Below are positions 23,401-31,626 of a stretch of DNA of 64,000 nucleotides, piece after piece; the first letter of the stretch is position 1, and each line of letters starts with the position of its first letter. The notes under the pieces were generated by a model that ran no database searches, was not told the DNA's origin, and saw only the letters and a list, made by a program, of their open reading frames with translations. Source of the DNA: Adiantum capillus-veneris (taxonomy: Eukaryota > Streptophyta > Polypodiopsida > Polypodiales > Pteridaceae); NCBI GenBank assembly GCA_014529385.2, contig CM043952.1, forward strand, positions 158,625,557 through 158,689,556, written 5' to 3'. The position numbers were made by a program, and so were the translations under genes.

Positions 23401-24454
23401 GTTTATGCTTTCTCAAGGCTACAAACGTAGTGAGTTCGATCACTGTCTATATACAAAGAAGTCTAAGGATGGTAGTTGGCTGATCCTTATTTTGTATGTG
23501 GATGACATGTTGATTGCTGGCAAGCACTTGGAAGAAATTTCAGCTTTGAAGTCAAAGATGGCAAAATCGTTTGACATGAAAGACATGGGTGAGGCAAGTC
23601 ATATACTTGGTATGCGCATTGATAGAGACAGATCAAAGAAGTTGATTTGGTTATCTCAAACTGAGTATATTGACAAGGTTTTGCAACGTTTCAATATGGA
23701 GAAGGGAAAGGCATTGAGTGTTCCATTGCCACCATATGTGAAACTTAGCAAACAAGATTGTCCTGTGTCTGAAGAAGAACAGGCTGAAATGGATAAGATT
23801 CCATATGCATCTGCAGTGGGTAGTTTGATGTATGCAATGATTGCTACTCGCCCAGACATTGCATTTGTAGTGGGAGTAGTAAGTCGATACATGTCAAACC
23901 CAGGCAAGAAACATTGGGAGGCAGTGAAAGGAATATTGAGATACCTGAAAGCTACAAAGAGTATGCGTATATGCTATGGGAGTCAGGAGCTAAGTGTAAA
24001 GGGTTTTACAGACTCAGATTATGTAGGTGACTTAGACAACCGAAGGTCTACGTCAGGGTATGTCTTTAAATTGGCTGGTGGAGCAGTATCATGGCGTTCT
24101 AGATTACAAGATTGTGTTACTCAGTCTACTACAGAGGCTGAATATGTTGTAGCATCAGAGGCATGCAAAGAATCAATTTGGCTTAATCGACTAGTAACAG
24201 ATTTGGGAATCAAAGAAGAGATGCCTGTGTTATATTGTGATAGTCAAAGTGCTATACAATTGGCTCGCAATCTAGTTTATCACTCAAAGACAAAGCATGT
24301 GGATGTGAAGTATCATTTCATCAGGGAAATGCTCAAGGATAAGCAACTTCAGCTTCTCAAAGTTCACACCACAGAAAATCCTGCTGATCTACTTACAAAA
24401 GGACTTCCCTCAGAGAGCTTTGCGCATTTTCGCAAGCAGTTAGGTGTAGGGTAG
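20474..24454 (+). CDS. Copia Gag-Pol polyprotein, 1326 aa, uninterrupted
   Basis: Gag occupies residues 1-300 with CCHC knuckle CYHCGKKGHMKRDC at 235-248. The protease site D-S-G-A-S is at 319-323. The pre-integrase motif SLWHSRLGHMS is near 450. The integrase core has Asp in HSDLCGP (about 506), Asp in TDNGGEY and Glu in NGVAERMNRT (about 607). RT has KARLVAKGF, LYGLKQSPRAW and catalytic YVDDM near 1007. RNase H has TDSDYVGD (about 1179), STTEAEY, CDSQSAI and the closing ADLLTKGL. The size and order are those of a complete plant copia polyprotein that makes and integrates element cDNA. One oddity: the RT motif usually reading DVKTAFLHGDL is DVKRVFLHGDL. It may be active or only recently dead. 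Confidence 0.97.
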   Translation: MAGSQDTTLYNIKKLDGTNFPLWKKQIWHVLVQKKQIKPIKLKGIKPEDMDEDEWSEMDELALSTIMLTLAESVYFNVADEMSAYQAWLKLSDLYEKQSAASQVYWLKKLVDLKMKEGTPMSNHLNEFDTIYSQLSAQGVKFDEPVRAMFLLITLPESWDTFRTALSNSAPPDGLNIAGVEGSLLTEETNRKTMDKGKGTALVVRGRTKEKYKGGKRNQSRSKSRSAKGKSDIECYHCGKKGHMKRDCREWKAEKGKEKAEDHGEKNKSSAKIQEINVTNTVAEDDSLVSGDIYFLKNTMDSALLTASDGNALSDWIIDSGASLHVSPNKEWFTSYVTTKDHVRLCNGQTCEILGVGDVQLKFQNGSSFTLKNVRHVPAITKSLIITGLLDDAGYVTTFGQNMWKIFKGSMIVAHGVKSGGLYMIYVSNVSKNVINVTEQPNVSLWHSRLGHMSKKGMEILSRSGYLPGFSFNDFEFCEHCLYGKQTQQPHKHRSSRRDTQLALVHSDLCGPMPNLSLGGASYFMTFIDDYSRKVWVYFLKDKDEAFSVFKTFVTLVENQSGKKLKCLCTDNGGEYVSKAFQDFCESKGIKRKLTAPYNPPQNGVAERMNRTIQEKVRSMLSNAQLPNGFWAEAVSTAIHLVNRSPSKVLQKDSVPEMVWSGKMPSYKHLRVFGCEAYTHVAKEFRNKLEPKSRKCIFLGYGNSGEMGYRLWDPESRKVVRSNDVHFNESKYHSKPERVEEIRRVVFQEDGPARARQNVRAQEEQGQDRVEPQVVAEPEPPIVRRSGCVTRSPDRFVPSMNYVMLTDCNEPSCYKEAVQMKDSGNWQLAMQSEMTAMHKNKTWKLVKLPQGKKALPCKWVYMYKITAHDSQPKYKARLVAKGFKEEQGIDFDEVFSPVVKMTTLRCFLALVAVLDLVLHQMDVKRVFLHGDLDEEIYMQQPEGFVEKGKEDWVCQLLKSLYGLKQSPRAWYHKFHKFMLSQGYKRSEFDHCLYTKKSKDGSWLILILYVDDMLIAGKHLEEISALKSKMAKSFDMKDMGEASHILGMRIDRDRSKKLIWLSQTEYIDKVLQRFNMEKGKALSVPLPPYVKLSKQDCPVSEEEQAEMDKIPYASAVGSLMYAMIATRPDIAFVVGVVSRYMSNPGKKHWEAVKGILRYLKATKSMRICYGSQELSVKGFTDSDYVGDLDNRRSTSGYVFKLAGGAVSWRSRLQDCVTQSTTEAEYVVASEACKESIWLNRLVTDLGIKEEMPVLYCDSQSAIQLARNLVYHSKTKHVDVKYHFIREMLKDKQLQLLKVHTTENPADLLTKGLPSESFAHFRKQLGVG

Positions 24455-24532
24455 TACATCACTTCTCTACATCTCTTGTATATTAGCTTGTATAGTAGCT
24501 TCTCTCACACTTAAAGTACCACATTGGACTTT

Positions 24533-24542
24533 AAGTGGGAGG
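24533..24542 (+). other. Polypurine tract of the copia element
   Basis: AAGTGGGAGG just before the 3' LTR start (one t between). Confidence 0.8.
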
Positions 24543-24543
24543 T

Positions 24544-24735
24544 TGTTGGGGTATAAAGCCCAATGTGGTCGCCCAGGTAAGTGGGCGGGCCGCCAGGTAT
24601 GTACACATATTCTTTTGTAAAAACCTAATAAGAACTCACTATGCTCTACACATTACAGTAGAGCGAGTTCACCATATCATCGTGCTCTTCTTCTCGCACT
24701 CTCTCTCGCGTCGCACTTCCGCTCGTACTCCTTCA
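24544..24735 (+). repeat. 3' LTR of the intact copia element
   Basis: Same as 19,195-19,386 except for four transitions (in atgttc/atattc, cgtcg/catcg, gcatc/gcgtc and tttcg/ttccg). Confidence 0.96.
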
Positions 24736-26133
24736 ATCACCACATCCCAATCGTTGGAGGGCAGGTGCAGGTCCACTGTATCTGTGGCCATCTCTTTTAG
24801 TTCTACTAACCTGATGCTTTGCATTTGTTCCTTAGGCCATGTGCTTGCCAAGTCGAATGCGACTGTGGCAGCCTCTTCTTTTGTGTATAAGCAGGTCCAA
24901 AAATGTATCATTTGGCTCTTGTTGCCCACTTCGAGGCTTAGCCTCTTCCTTTGGTTCCGGCTCCTGGCTCTGCTCTTGCTTGGCCTCTTCTTGTGGAGGG
25001 CTGCTAGGAGGTGGTGAGGGCGGTGGGCTGGCTGGTAGAGATGTAGGCTTTTTCTTTAAATCTCGGTTTGCCTTAGTCTTTCTTTCTCTCTCTTGGCTCT
25101 CCTGCTCGTCTAGCATTTTCTGTCGTACCTACTCCACTTCTTCTTCTGTAAAAGGTACATGCGTGATATTTTCTGATGCGGCATCAAGAATCTCAAAAAT
25201 TTTAATGTAATCTTCGAATCTATCCCTTCTCACCCTTCGGGATGATCCCGACATTGCTTCTAGAGACGGCTTCCAGAGTTCACTCAAATCGCCTTTAAGG
25301 GCTCTTTCTGCTCTGAAGCTCTCCATCAGCTGCTCTAGTCTTGCCACTTTTTGTGACTTTGTCTCTTTTGCTGGCACTTGGGCAAATTCTTTCTTTCCCT
25401 TCTTTTGCTCAGGCTACTCTTCTTGAACAGACTCTAGCCGTCTTTTCAATCTTGTGGCAACCCTTGGTGCTCTTTGTGGCTCGTCTTCTTTGTCTTCTTT
25501 GAGCCTGAGCCAGTCGTTCTGTGACGGGGGTTCAGGCCATCTTCCTTTTGCATGCAATGCCCCATAAATCACCTTAGTGATTAGTTCTACTGGCACAATA
25601 TACGTTGGCTTCTTGTTACCCATCTTCACTAGGTTGTCATGTATATATGCTGCATAATTGATTATCTTTGGAGTGCTCTTCATCATTGCCCAGGTGAATG
25701 TCGTGGCAATTGCACCTGGCGGCATTCTGTACTTTTGTGGCCTTTTCGTACACATATGGAAGTATTGGTTGTACAACTGACTCATGATTGCCACTCTTGC
25801 GTTGGCAATATCTTCAAAAGTGTAGTTACCTTTCTTCTCAGTGTACACCTTGACCTCATCCCTCCTTTTAGTTACACTATCTCCCTTGTTGGAGAGGTCT
25901 AGTGCATCTGCTACAACTTGCTTGGTGATGACTATTTCTGTTTCTGGCCTGCCTTGCAGATCAGTTACTCTGGCCACTCCATCTTCTTTGATGGTCGTCA
26001 CAAACTCCCAGACTCTCTTTATGTCAACCCCTGCCGGCACTACTTCAAAATAGTTGTGGAGATCAATCTTCTCCAAGTACCCGACCATCTTGCTTCTTAC
26101 GAACTCATTGGGTTCCCGCGGTAGCATTGGTAG
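24736..26133 (-). pseudogene. ORF-X, middle part
   Basis: Minus strand. After the family A insertion the frame reads PREPNEFVRSKMVGYLEKIDL and continues for about 240 residues to a TAG at 25,414-25,416. Motifs include KRVWEFV, ITKQVVADALDL, MPPGAIATTFTWAMM and KVIYGALHAKGRWPEPP. This head resembles, loosely, the putative plant transposon protein domain found in plant retroelement ORFs (name from memory, not tested). The same frame goes on through a second TAG at 25,129-25,131 into a Pro/Glu/Lys-rich linker, with one frame change near 24,925. It then ends SNDWDVV at the copia insertion. All breaks are single changes, so one continuous ancestral frame is likely. Confidence 0.6.
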
Positions 26134-26239
26134 TGAGAGGCGGAAGTGAAAAATAGACCCGGTGGCCTCTACACGAGGACTATGCACAATGGCCTCATCA
26201 TGGTGGATACACAATAGGGGAACCACCTAGCAAGATATG
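26134..26239 (-). repeat. 3' LTR remnant of family A
   Basis: Near-identical to 28,428-28,533 from tgagaggcggaagtg to caagatatg. Homology then stops at the deletion junction with gag. Confidence 0.92.
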
Positions 26240-27098
26240 TGGTGGTGGTTTTCTTCTCGCTGGTGAAACGTGGTTTTGCCTGGCTTCTCTGTTGAAATTC
26301 TGCCTCCTTGGGTGTGGACAGTAGTACATGCCATGACCATCCTCCCCACAATTGTAGCAGTGATATTCTTGGTTTTGCCTTCGTTGTCCTCTTTCTTGCT
26401 CTTGGTTGGGATTGTGTGCATGCCCTTGTTGTATCAAATGGACTGAGAGATTCTCAAGTTGATCGGTTGAGCAGGTCTTGCTGATCTTCAATTGGTTCTT
26501 GTGGTTGAATCCTCTGGGCGGCTGTTGTAGGTGGTGCTAGAGGTGGTCGGGTCCTAACGGCTTCCTCTTCATCGATATTCCTGGTTTGTAGGCGCAACTT
26601 CTTGTCTTTAAGGCGGGCCACTTCAACTGCTAGCTCATACGTAGCAGGAAACCTTCCCTTCACCTTCTCTTTAAGAGTTGGCCATAACCCAGCCACAAAC
26701 CGATCCTTCTTTAGGAAATCAGGTGCCCCCTCATCCTCTCTTAGCGATGCAACCCATCGCCCCCATAAATCTACAAACTTTGACTCATATGATGTGTATT
26801 CTAGCATACTGCCCTGCTTCAACTCTGTCAACAATTGCCATAGCTTCTCTGATGTTGTGCCCTCTCCAAAACGCTTGACAAAGGCTGCTCTTAATAAGTC
26901 CCACCGTTCCTTGGTTGCTTGTGCCAAGGCATTGTACCATGATCTTGCCTCCACCTTCATTAGAAGTGGGAAGATGCGCAAGCGCGAAGCATCATCATCT
27001 CTCGCAGAGATGACACGTGCTATTTCCAAGTTGTCTAGAAAGTCTGCAGCATCCTCACCCACCTTACCAGTAAATGTTGAAAATGCTACACTTGCCAT
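26240..27098 (-). pseudogene. Family A Gag
   Basis: From ATG at 27,096-27,098 (MASVAFSTFTGKVGEDAADF) the capsid-like region follows the plant Ty3 Gag pattern (ARSWYNAL, FVKRFG, LWQLLTELKQ, DRFVAGLWPTLKEKV). A stop at 26,454 and a shift of frame near 26,480 separate it from the nucleocapsid knuckle C-x2-C-x4-H-x4-C (CYNCGEDGHGMYYC). It is cut off soon after by the 3' LTR remnant. Gag would form the particle and bind element RNA. No protease follows. Confidence 0.85.
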
Positions 27099-27189
27099 TG
27101 TGAGAGTGAGAAAATTAACTCGACTTAGATTTTTTTTATTTTTTTTTTAAGAGATTCAATACATGGGTACTCGGTGGATGGAAAACATA

Positions 27190-27414
27190 CTATACAAGGA
27201 TGAAAATAACTACATCAAAAGACACTTCATGATTAATCATAGGGAGGATAAAGGGTAGAGAAGAGGTGTTTATCTCTTGCAGTCGTTCTCTACCAAACAT
27301 GGTTGTAATGATCTGTTGATAAAACATCTTGCGGTCCAAGATTACTTTGATTGATTGAATTTGTTGTGGTGCATAAGTTTGGTTCCTTGCAAAAGGTTGA
27401 TGTGCTAGGTCCAT
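27190..27414 (-). CDS. Short leader peptide upstream of gag (family A copy)
   Basis: ATG at 27,412-27,414 and 74 codons. The ATG overlaps the stop of the preceding short frame (TGATG). The C-terminal half aligns with two peptides in the family B leader: F/Y-Q, a Gly-x-x-Arg segment, E-I, P-x-ILP-x-I, S-x-DV-x-IF-x-L, then stop. Lengths of 70-74 codons and the position just upstream of gag are shared. Synonymous changes, especially among Leu codons, suggest selection on the peptide. Function is unknown. Confidence 0.5.
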   Translation of the reverse strand: MDLAHQPFARNQTYAPQQIQSIKVILDRKMFYQQIITTMFGRERLQEINTSSLPFILPMINHEVSFDVVIFILV

Positions 27415-28358
27415 CACATGATAATTCGGAAAGTCTCTCTCCTTCGTGGTGGAAGGTTATAGTCGGAGGTGTAGATCTCTTGGTAGTCGAGGTCAAATTT
27501 ATAGTACCACAGAACAATGTTGTCTTCGTCTTCTAGCTCTAGGACTGCCCCTCTAGCAAGCTCTTGGAAAAGCTTGAACTCTCTCTCTTTGAGCAACTTC
27601 ACTTTCCACTTGTATTAATCCAAGTTGGATGGATACATAGCAAGCTGTAAAGTCGTCATCATAGCCTTGATTCACAAGCAACACCCCTTGAAGGTGGAGG
27701 GTCTTGTCTTTTCGCCAATCAAAACCAGTGTCAAAGACCTTGTCGATGACAAGCTCCGCCACTTCACTCGGTAGACGACGTAGAATCCATGCTGCTGTTT
27801 CTAGTTCATGGCTCATGAGATGAGAGTGAGGTATAGAAAGACTTTGGAGGATTTACCCTTTTGTTTTGGAGACGGGGTGATTGTCGGCGCTGGAAAACCC
27901 TTGAATCTTTTGGTGCAAGGGAGAGGGAGGGACCACGTGTTCGTAGTAGCTTTCTCAAGTTGTGAAGGCTTGTTGTGGGCGTAGGTGGAATAGGTGGCAA
28001 AGATGTGGACGTAGATGTAGAGAAGCCTGGTGCTACTTGAAAGCCTACTGATGTGAGAACGCCTGTGCGGATGTCGAGGGAGAAAATGATGGCCTTTTCT
28101 TCACTTTGGGTTGCACTCATGTCGAAGGTGCGGTTTTTGGCTACAATGTGAGCATGATGCAACTTGTGCCTTGCTGTTACGCTTGCGGGGATGATGAGAA
28201 ATGTAAACAATTTGAGTAGGGAAAGAGGGTCTTACCACCTCTTCTATGCTAACAATACAACACCCTGGCAAGAGTGTCTTGATGACTTGAGTCAAACCTT
28301 CTTGAAGCTCCTCCTCTTTAGTGGTCCAATTAGAGAATTCAAGAAGCCACTCGTCCAT
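27415..28358 (-). pseudogene. Leader ORF region upstream of gag, family A
   Basis: Three overlapping frames in sequence (28,358-28,101, 28,210-27,806 and 27,816-27,553, then 27,602-27,414) look like one ORF broken by shifts. The first begins MDEWLLEFSNWTTKEEE shortly after the PBS. It contains C-x2-C-x4-H-x4-C (CSHCSQKPHLRHEC), a CCHC knuckle far upstream of gag. The middle is Ser/Thr/Pro-rich. The last segments include LRRLPSEVAELVIDKVFD and EDEDNIVLWYYKFDLDY. Extra ORFs before gag are known in Ogre-type Ty3 elements, but this one is not recognised. Confidence 0.45.
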
Positions 28359-28410
28359 GAAGGGAAGTAAACATGTCAGCCTTGTAAACTGAAGGTTTCA
28401 AGAGCCCTCC

Positions 28411-28425
28411 TCAGTGGGGGCACCA
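28411..28425 (-). other. Primer-binding site, family A
   Basis: Minus-strand TGGTGCCCCCACTGA, two bases from the LTR terminus CCTCTCA. The tRNA is not identified. Confidence 0.7.
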
Positions 28426-28427
28426 AA

Positions 28428-29217
28428 TGAGAGGCGGAAGTGAAAAATAGACCCGGTGGCCTCTACACCAAGACTATGCACAATGGCCTCATCATGGGGG
28501 ATACACAATAGGGGCACCACCTAGCAAGATATGCGGCTAGGACGCATACGTATACACAATGAAGCATGCCATGGAAAACAATTTCAAGATCCACGCCCAA
28601 ATGTGGAATGGGGTGGTCGGAGAATAAGGTGAGAGGAGTGGTGAATGAGTGAGAATGGGCTTGCTACTTGTGCATGTTAGTAAGGAAGATAACGAGGTAG
28701 GGGAAACTTGCGAGTATGCTCACTTATCATACAAGAGGTGGCTAATCCGTACACCTCAAGATGGAAGTAGCAAGATGATAGGAATATGAGAGGGAGAGAG
28801 AGAGTGTGTGTGTATGGTGGCGAATCCGCACACCTTTACATAAGCAGAAAAAAAAGGCAAGGAACAAGCATATACCATACTCACAATGAGATGTATCCAA
28901 AGCGACACAAAGTATGGCACCAAGATGGAGTGTGTTGATTGCTTGCAAAATATGAATACAATAGGTAGCGTATGGCAAGAAAATGAGAAGGGGACAAGAT
29001 CGTAGGAGGCATAATGGAGAGATGGGAGTTGATGGCGAAGAATATCATGAGTGTGTCCACCCTTCTTCTTCTTGAAATTGTGCCTTCAACCCTTAATTAC
29101 AAGTGGTGTGGAGGTGTGGTGCTCATCTTTTGTGCATGGTGATGGTGATGATGATGGTGTTGTGATTATGTGATTAGGATTCATGCTACAAGCATGTAGC
29201 ACAAGAGTGTGTATGGA

Positions 29218-29254
<37 letters not shown>

Positions 29255-29985
29255 TCTTTAAGTGAGCTCTCATGGCCTTCTTATATAAGGAAGGAGGGGA
29301 GGATTTAGCAATATTTCTATTTGAGGTGAGTGTCCCACTTTGGTGACTAGGAAAATGGGGTGCATGTGACTGTGGCTCCCATCTTGTCTCCTCATTATTT
29401 AAAATACCGGAGTCAATAGAGAGAGAAGATGAGAGAATGTGGGTAGGATGTAGAGGATAGGAGATATTTACAATAGTCTAGCTTTGGCTAGACATAAGCT
29501 TATTAGAGAGAGAAGAGAGAGGTAAGAAATTTACAAGAGAGATTGTCAAAGGTGGATAGTTGTTGATGAGGATGGATCCTCCAAAAATGGTGATAGAATC
29601 ACTCTAGACTTGCCAAGACCTCATTAAAAGAGCCTTGTCTCTTGTAATCATGCTTGAAGACTTGTAGAACCATAGCCATTCTAGAGGGAAGAAAATTGGG
29701 GATGGCCTGTGTCACCATTACACGAGAAAACTGAGGTCCACTACAAAAATCATATCTCCGTGTTCATAACTCCAAAAATTCTGAAAAAATTTGAGCTAAA
29801 AGTTGAGATCACGAGCTACATCTTTCATGTTGAACGCTCCTTCAGATTCGGGTTTATTCTTTACTTAAAAAATTCAGCCAAATAATGTATTATTTGTGGC
29901 TGCAAAGGTCTTTTGGTGGTCCCCTTTGAGTGGACTTCTCTCTTGCCTTCAAGTGTAAGCTCCTTCATGTGTATGAAAACATGAC
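28428..29985 (-). repeat. 5' LTR of family A
   Basis: It starts at the PBS side as TGAGAGGCGG. A (GT)15 run lies at 29,221-29,250 and a TATA-like ccttatataag (minus strand) at about 29,280-29,290. The far part (29,725-29,960) aligns with the family B LTR end (ggtccact, aaaatcat, aaaaaatttgag, cacgagctac, aaaaattcagc). On that basis I end it near 29,985. Confidence 0.65.
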
Positions 29986-30354
29986 CTAGAGTTTTGAAAA
30001 GAGTGGCAATCATCTAGATGGAGGTATTATTGAAATTTGAAAGTGGGGTTGAGGTTTGAAAATGAAAACTAGTAAATAAAATATTTGGTAGGGTAGAATA
30101 ATATACATACATGAAAAATATATTAGAAACTACTAAAATATATAATGTAATTTAGAATATATATATTTAATATTTAAGGTTAAAAGAGAGATCAACAAAG
30201 AAAGCTTACTTATTTATGCTACATCGTGATTGATTAGCATAAGTCTTATTTATTTAATAAAGGCTAAAACGTTTGTGAAAAAGGGAAGAAAAAATCAAAA
30301 GTAACTTATATAATAGGAAATATTTTTGGTAAAAGAGAAAAAAAAAATATGGGG
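29986..30354. other. A+T-rich stretch of uncertain origin
   Basis: Between the inferred family A LTR end and the resumption of ORF-X. No motif or repeat is recognised. It could be the real distal end of the LTR. Confidence 0.4.
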
Positions 30355-30582
30355 GGTTCCCATGCATGGAAAAGCTTGCCTCAGTAGCTCGATCACATTC
30401 CCTTCAGTGTTTTTGAACACTCCTTGGTAGATCTTTAGGTCGTTCGACTCTAGCAGATCTTCTTGGATCCATGTGCTGGTGGGCTTTAGTGTTCCTTCTG
30501 GTATGACGAAGGGCTCCACTTCTTCTAGGTAATCCTTAATGGTCATTCTTCTCTTCTTTGCCGGTGACTACGCGGCTGCCAT
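30355..30582 (-). pseudogene. ORF-X, N-terminal part
   Basis: ATG at 30,580-30,582 is followed after three codons by TAG (30,568-30,570). The frame then runs SPAKKRRMTIKDYLEEVEPF to RQAFPCMG, where it is broken by the family A insertion. Translation could restart at the ATG at 30,544-30,546. The basic KKRR start would suit nucleic-acid binding or nuclear entry, which is inference. It lies 166 bases downstream, on the minus strand, of the nearest leader palindrome. Confidence 0.5.
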
Positions 30583-30747
30583 AAATCCTGTTGCACTCAG
30601 TACTCCGAAGTTAGCGTTTTTTCCATATTAGCTGAGAAACAGAGTTTTAACTATCCAAATGACTTGAAAATTGAAAATAAATCTTAAAAGGAACTTGTGA
30701 AACTGTGCATGTGCTCATAGTACAATTCTAGCCAAAATTTTCCATTT

Positions 30748-31626
30748 AGACATCCTACGCGTAGGATGTCTTTTTCATCAGAATTGGGTGATACTTGACA
30801 TGCTGGTAGTCTTTGGCCTATGGAACATGGCTATGTGCTTGGATATGGATTTGGGCATCAAAAAGTGGATTTTTTGGGATGATTCAGGCTTTAGGTTACA
30901 AATTGGGTAGAAAGTCCATAACAGGTAGCAAGTGATGTCCAAATGGGTTGAAAATTGGTATATGGGCTTATTGCACCATGGCATTGGCTCCCATGATGTC
31001 ACTCTTTGCACAGAAGGTCTAAATTATGCTGGAGACATCCTACGCGTAGGATGTCTATTTCATCAAAATGGCATGAGATTTGTTCTGTGGGTAGTCCTTG
31101 GCCTATGGAACATGGCTATGCTCTTGGATTTGGATTTGGACAAGGATTGATGCTTGTAAGAGCCTGTGTAGTGTTTTTGGGCTCAAAAAGTGTATCTTGA
31201 AGGTGTTGGGGGTCAAAATTGATTAGAATGGCTTCAAAATTGATATATGAGCTCTTGATGATGAGGTGATTGGATATGGAATGGACAAACATCCTCTGTA
31301 GGCCAAAAATGTCAAATAGACATCGTACGCGTAGGATGTCTACTTCATCAATTTTTGCTTCTGACCACACAGATTGGTTGGTGATGTGCTTGTGAATGTG
31401 TTCTGCAAGTTTCATGTGATTTGGACAAGATTTGGTAGGTCTATGGCCCATTATTGCCTATATGCCCTAACTTTGCGTTTTTTCATGCATATGAGGTCAA
31501 TGTTGGTCCAAATGTGATGAAACTTGGTGGCTAGCATGTAAAGGTCATTCAAAAAATGTGTGTGATGAAAAATGTTGGGATCTGTGCCCAGAAAGGCCCT
31601 TGAGACATCCTACGCGTAGGATGTCT
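30748..31626. promoter_or_regulatory. Palindrome cluster 2, exact 285-bp spacing
   Basis: A 24-bp perfect palindrome (half-site AGACATCCTACG plus its complement) starts at 30,748, 31,033, 31,318 (one mismatch) and 31,603. Each step is exactly 285 bases. The DNA between copies is only weakly similar (shared pieces such as cctatggaacatggctatg, and ttcatca after the first three copies). The same palindrome occurs in the element's 5' leader. The cluster lies just upstream of ORF-X in the reading direction. A protein-dimer site, promoter element or RNA hairpin are all possible. Confidence 0.7.

Larger units (their letters stand above)
19195..24735 (+). mobile_element. Nearly intact Ty1/copia element
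   Basis: Identical-length LTRs of 192 bp differ at 4 positions (about 2%). A PBS, one uninterrupted gag-pol frame and a PPT are present. The flanking 5-mers are ataac and atcac (one mismatch). It is inserted antisense within ORF-X of the giant element, which reads in frame on either side. The low LTR divergence makes it younger than its host element. Confidence 0.96.
26134..29985 (-). mobile_element. Deleted Ty3/gypsy element, family A
   Basis: The 5' LTR starts at 28,428 (TGAGAGGCGG in plus orientation), with PBS, leader ORFs and gag on the minus strand. Only the terminal 106 bp of the 3' LTR remain (26,134-26,239), joined directly to the end of gag. Protease, RT, RNase H and integrase are deleted. 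It interrupts ORF-X. The right end is uncertain (about 29,985 by alignment with the family B LTR), and no TSD was confirmed. Confidence 0.8.

Noticed and set aside
17695-30570. Programmed UAG readthrough in ORF-X (four of five in-frame stops are TAG)
   Set aside because: TAG also replaces the integrase catalytic Glu, frameshifts occur nearby, and other genes of the element carry TGA and TAA. Ordinary decay explains it.
30921-30925. ggtag as the right-hand TSD of the family A element (left ggtag at 26,129-26,133)
   Set aside because: It would place the start of ORF-X inside the LTR and make the LTR 2.5 kb, while alignment to the family B LTR ends near 29,985. Left as unresolved.
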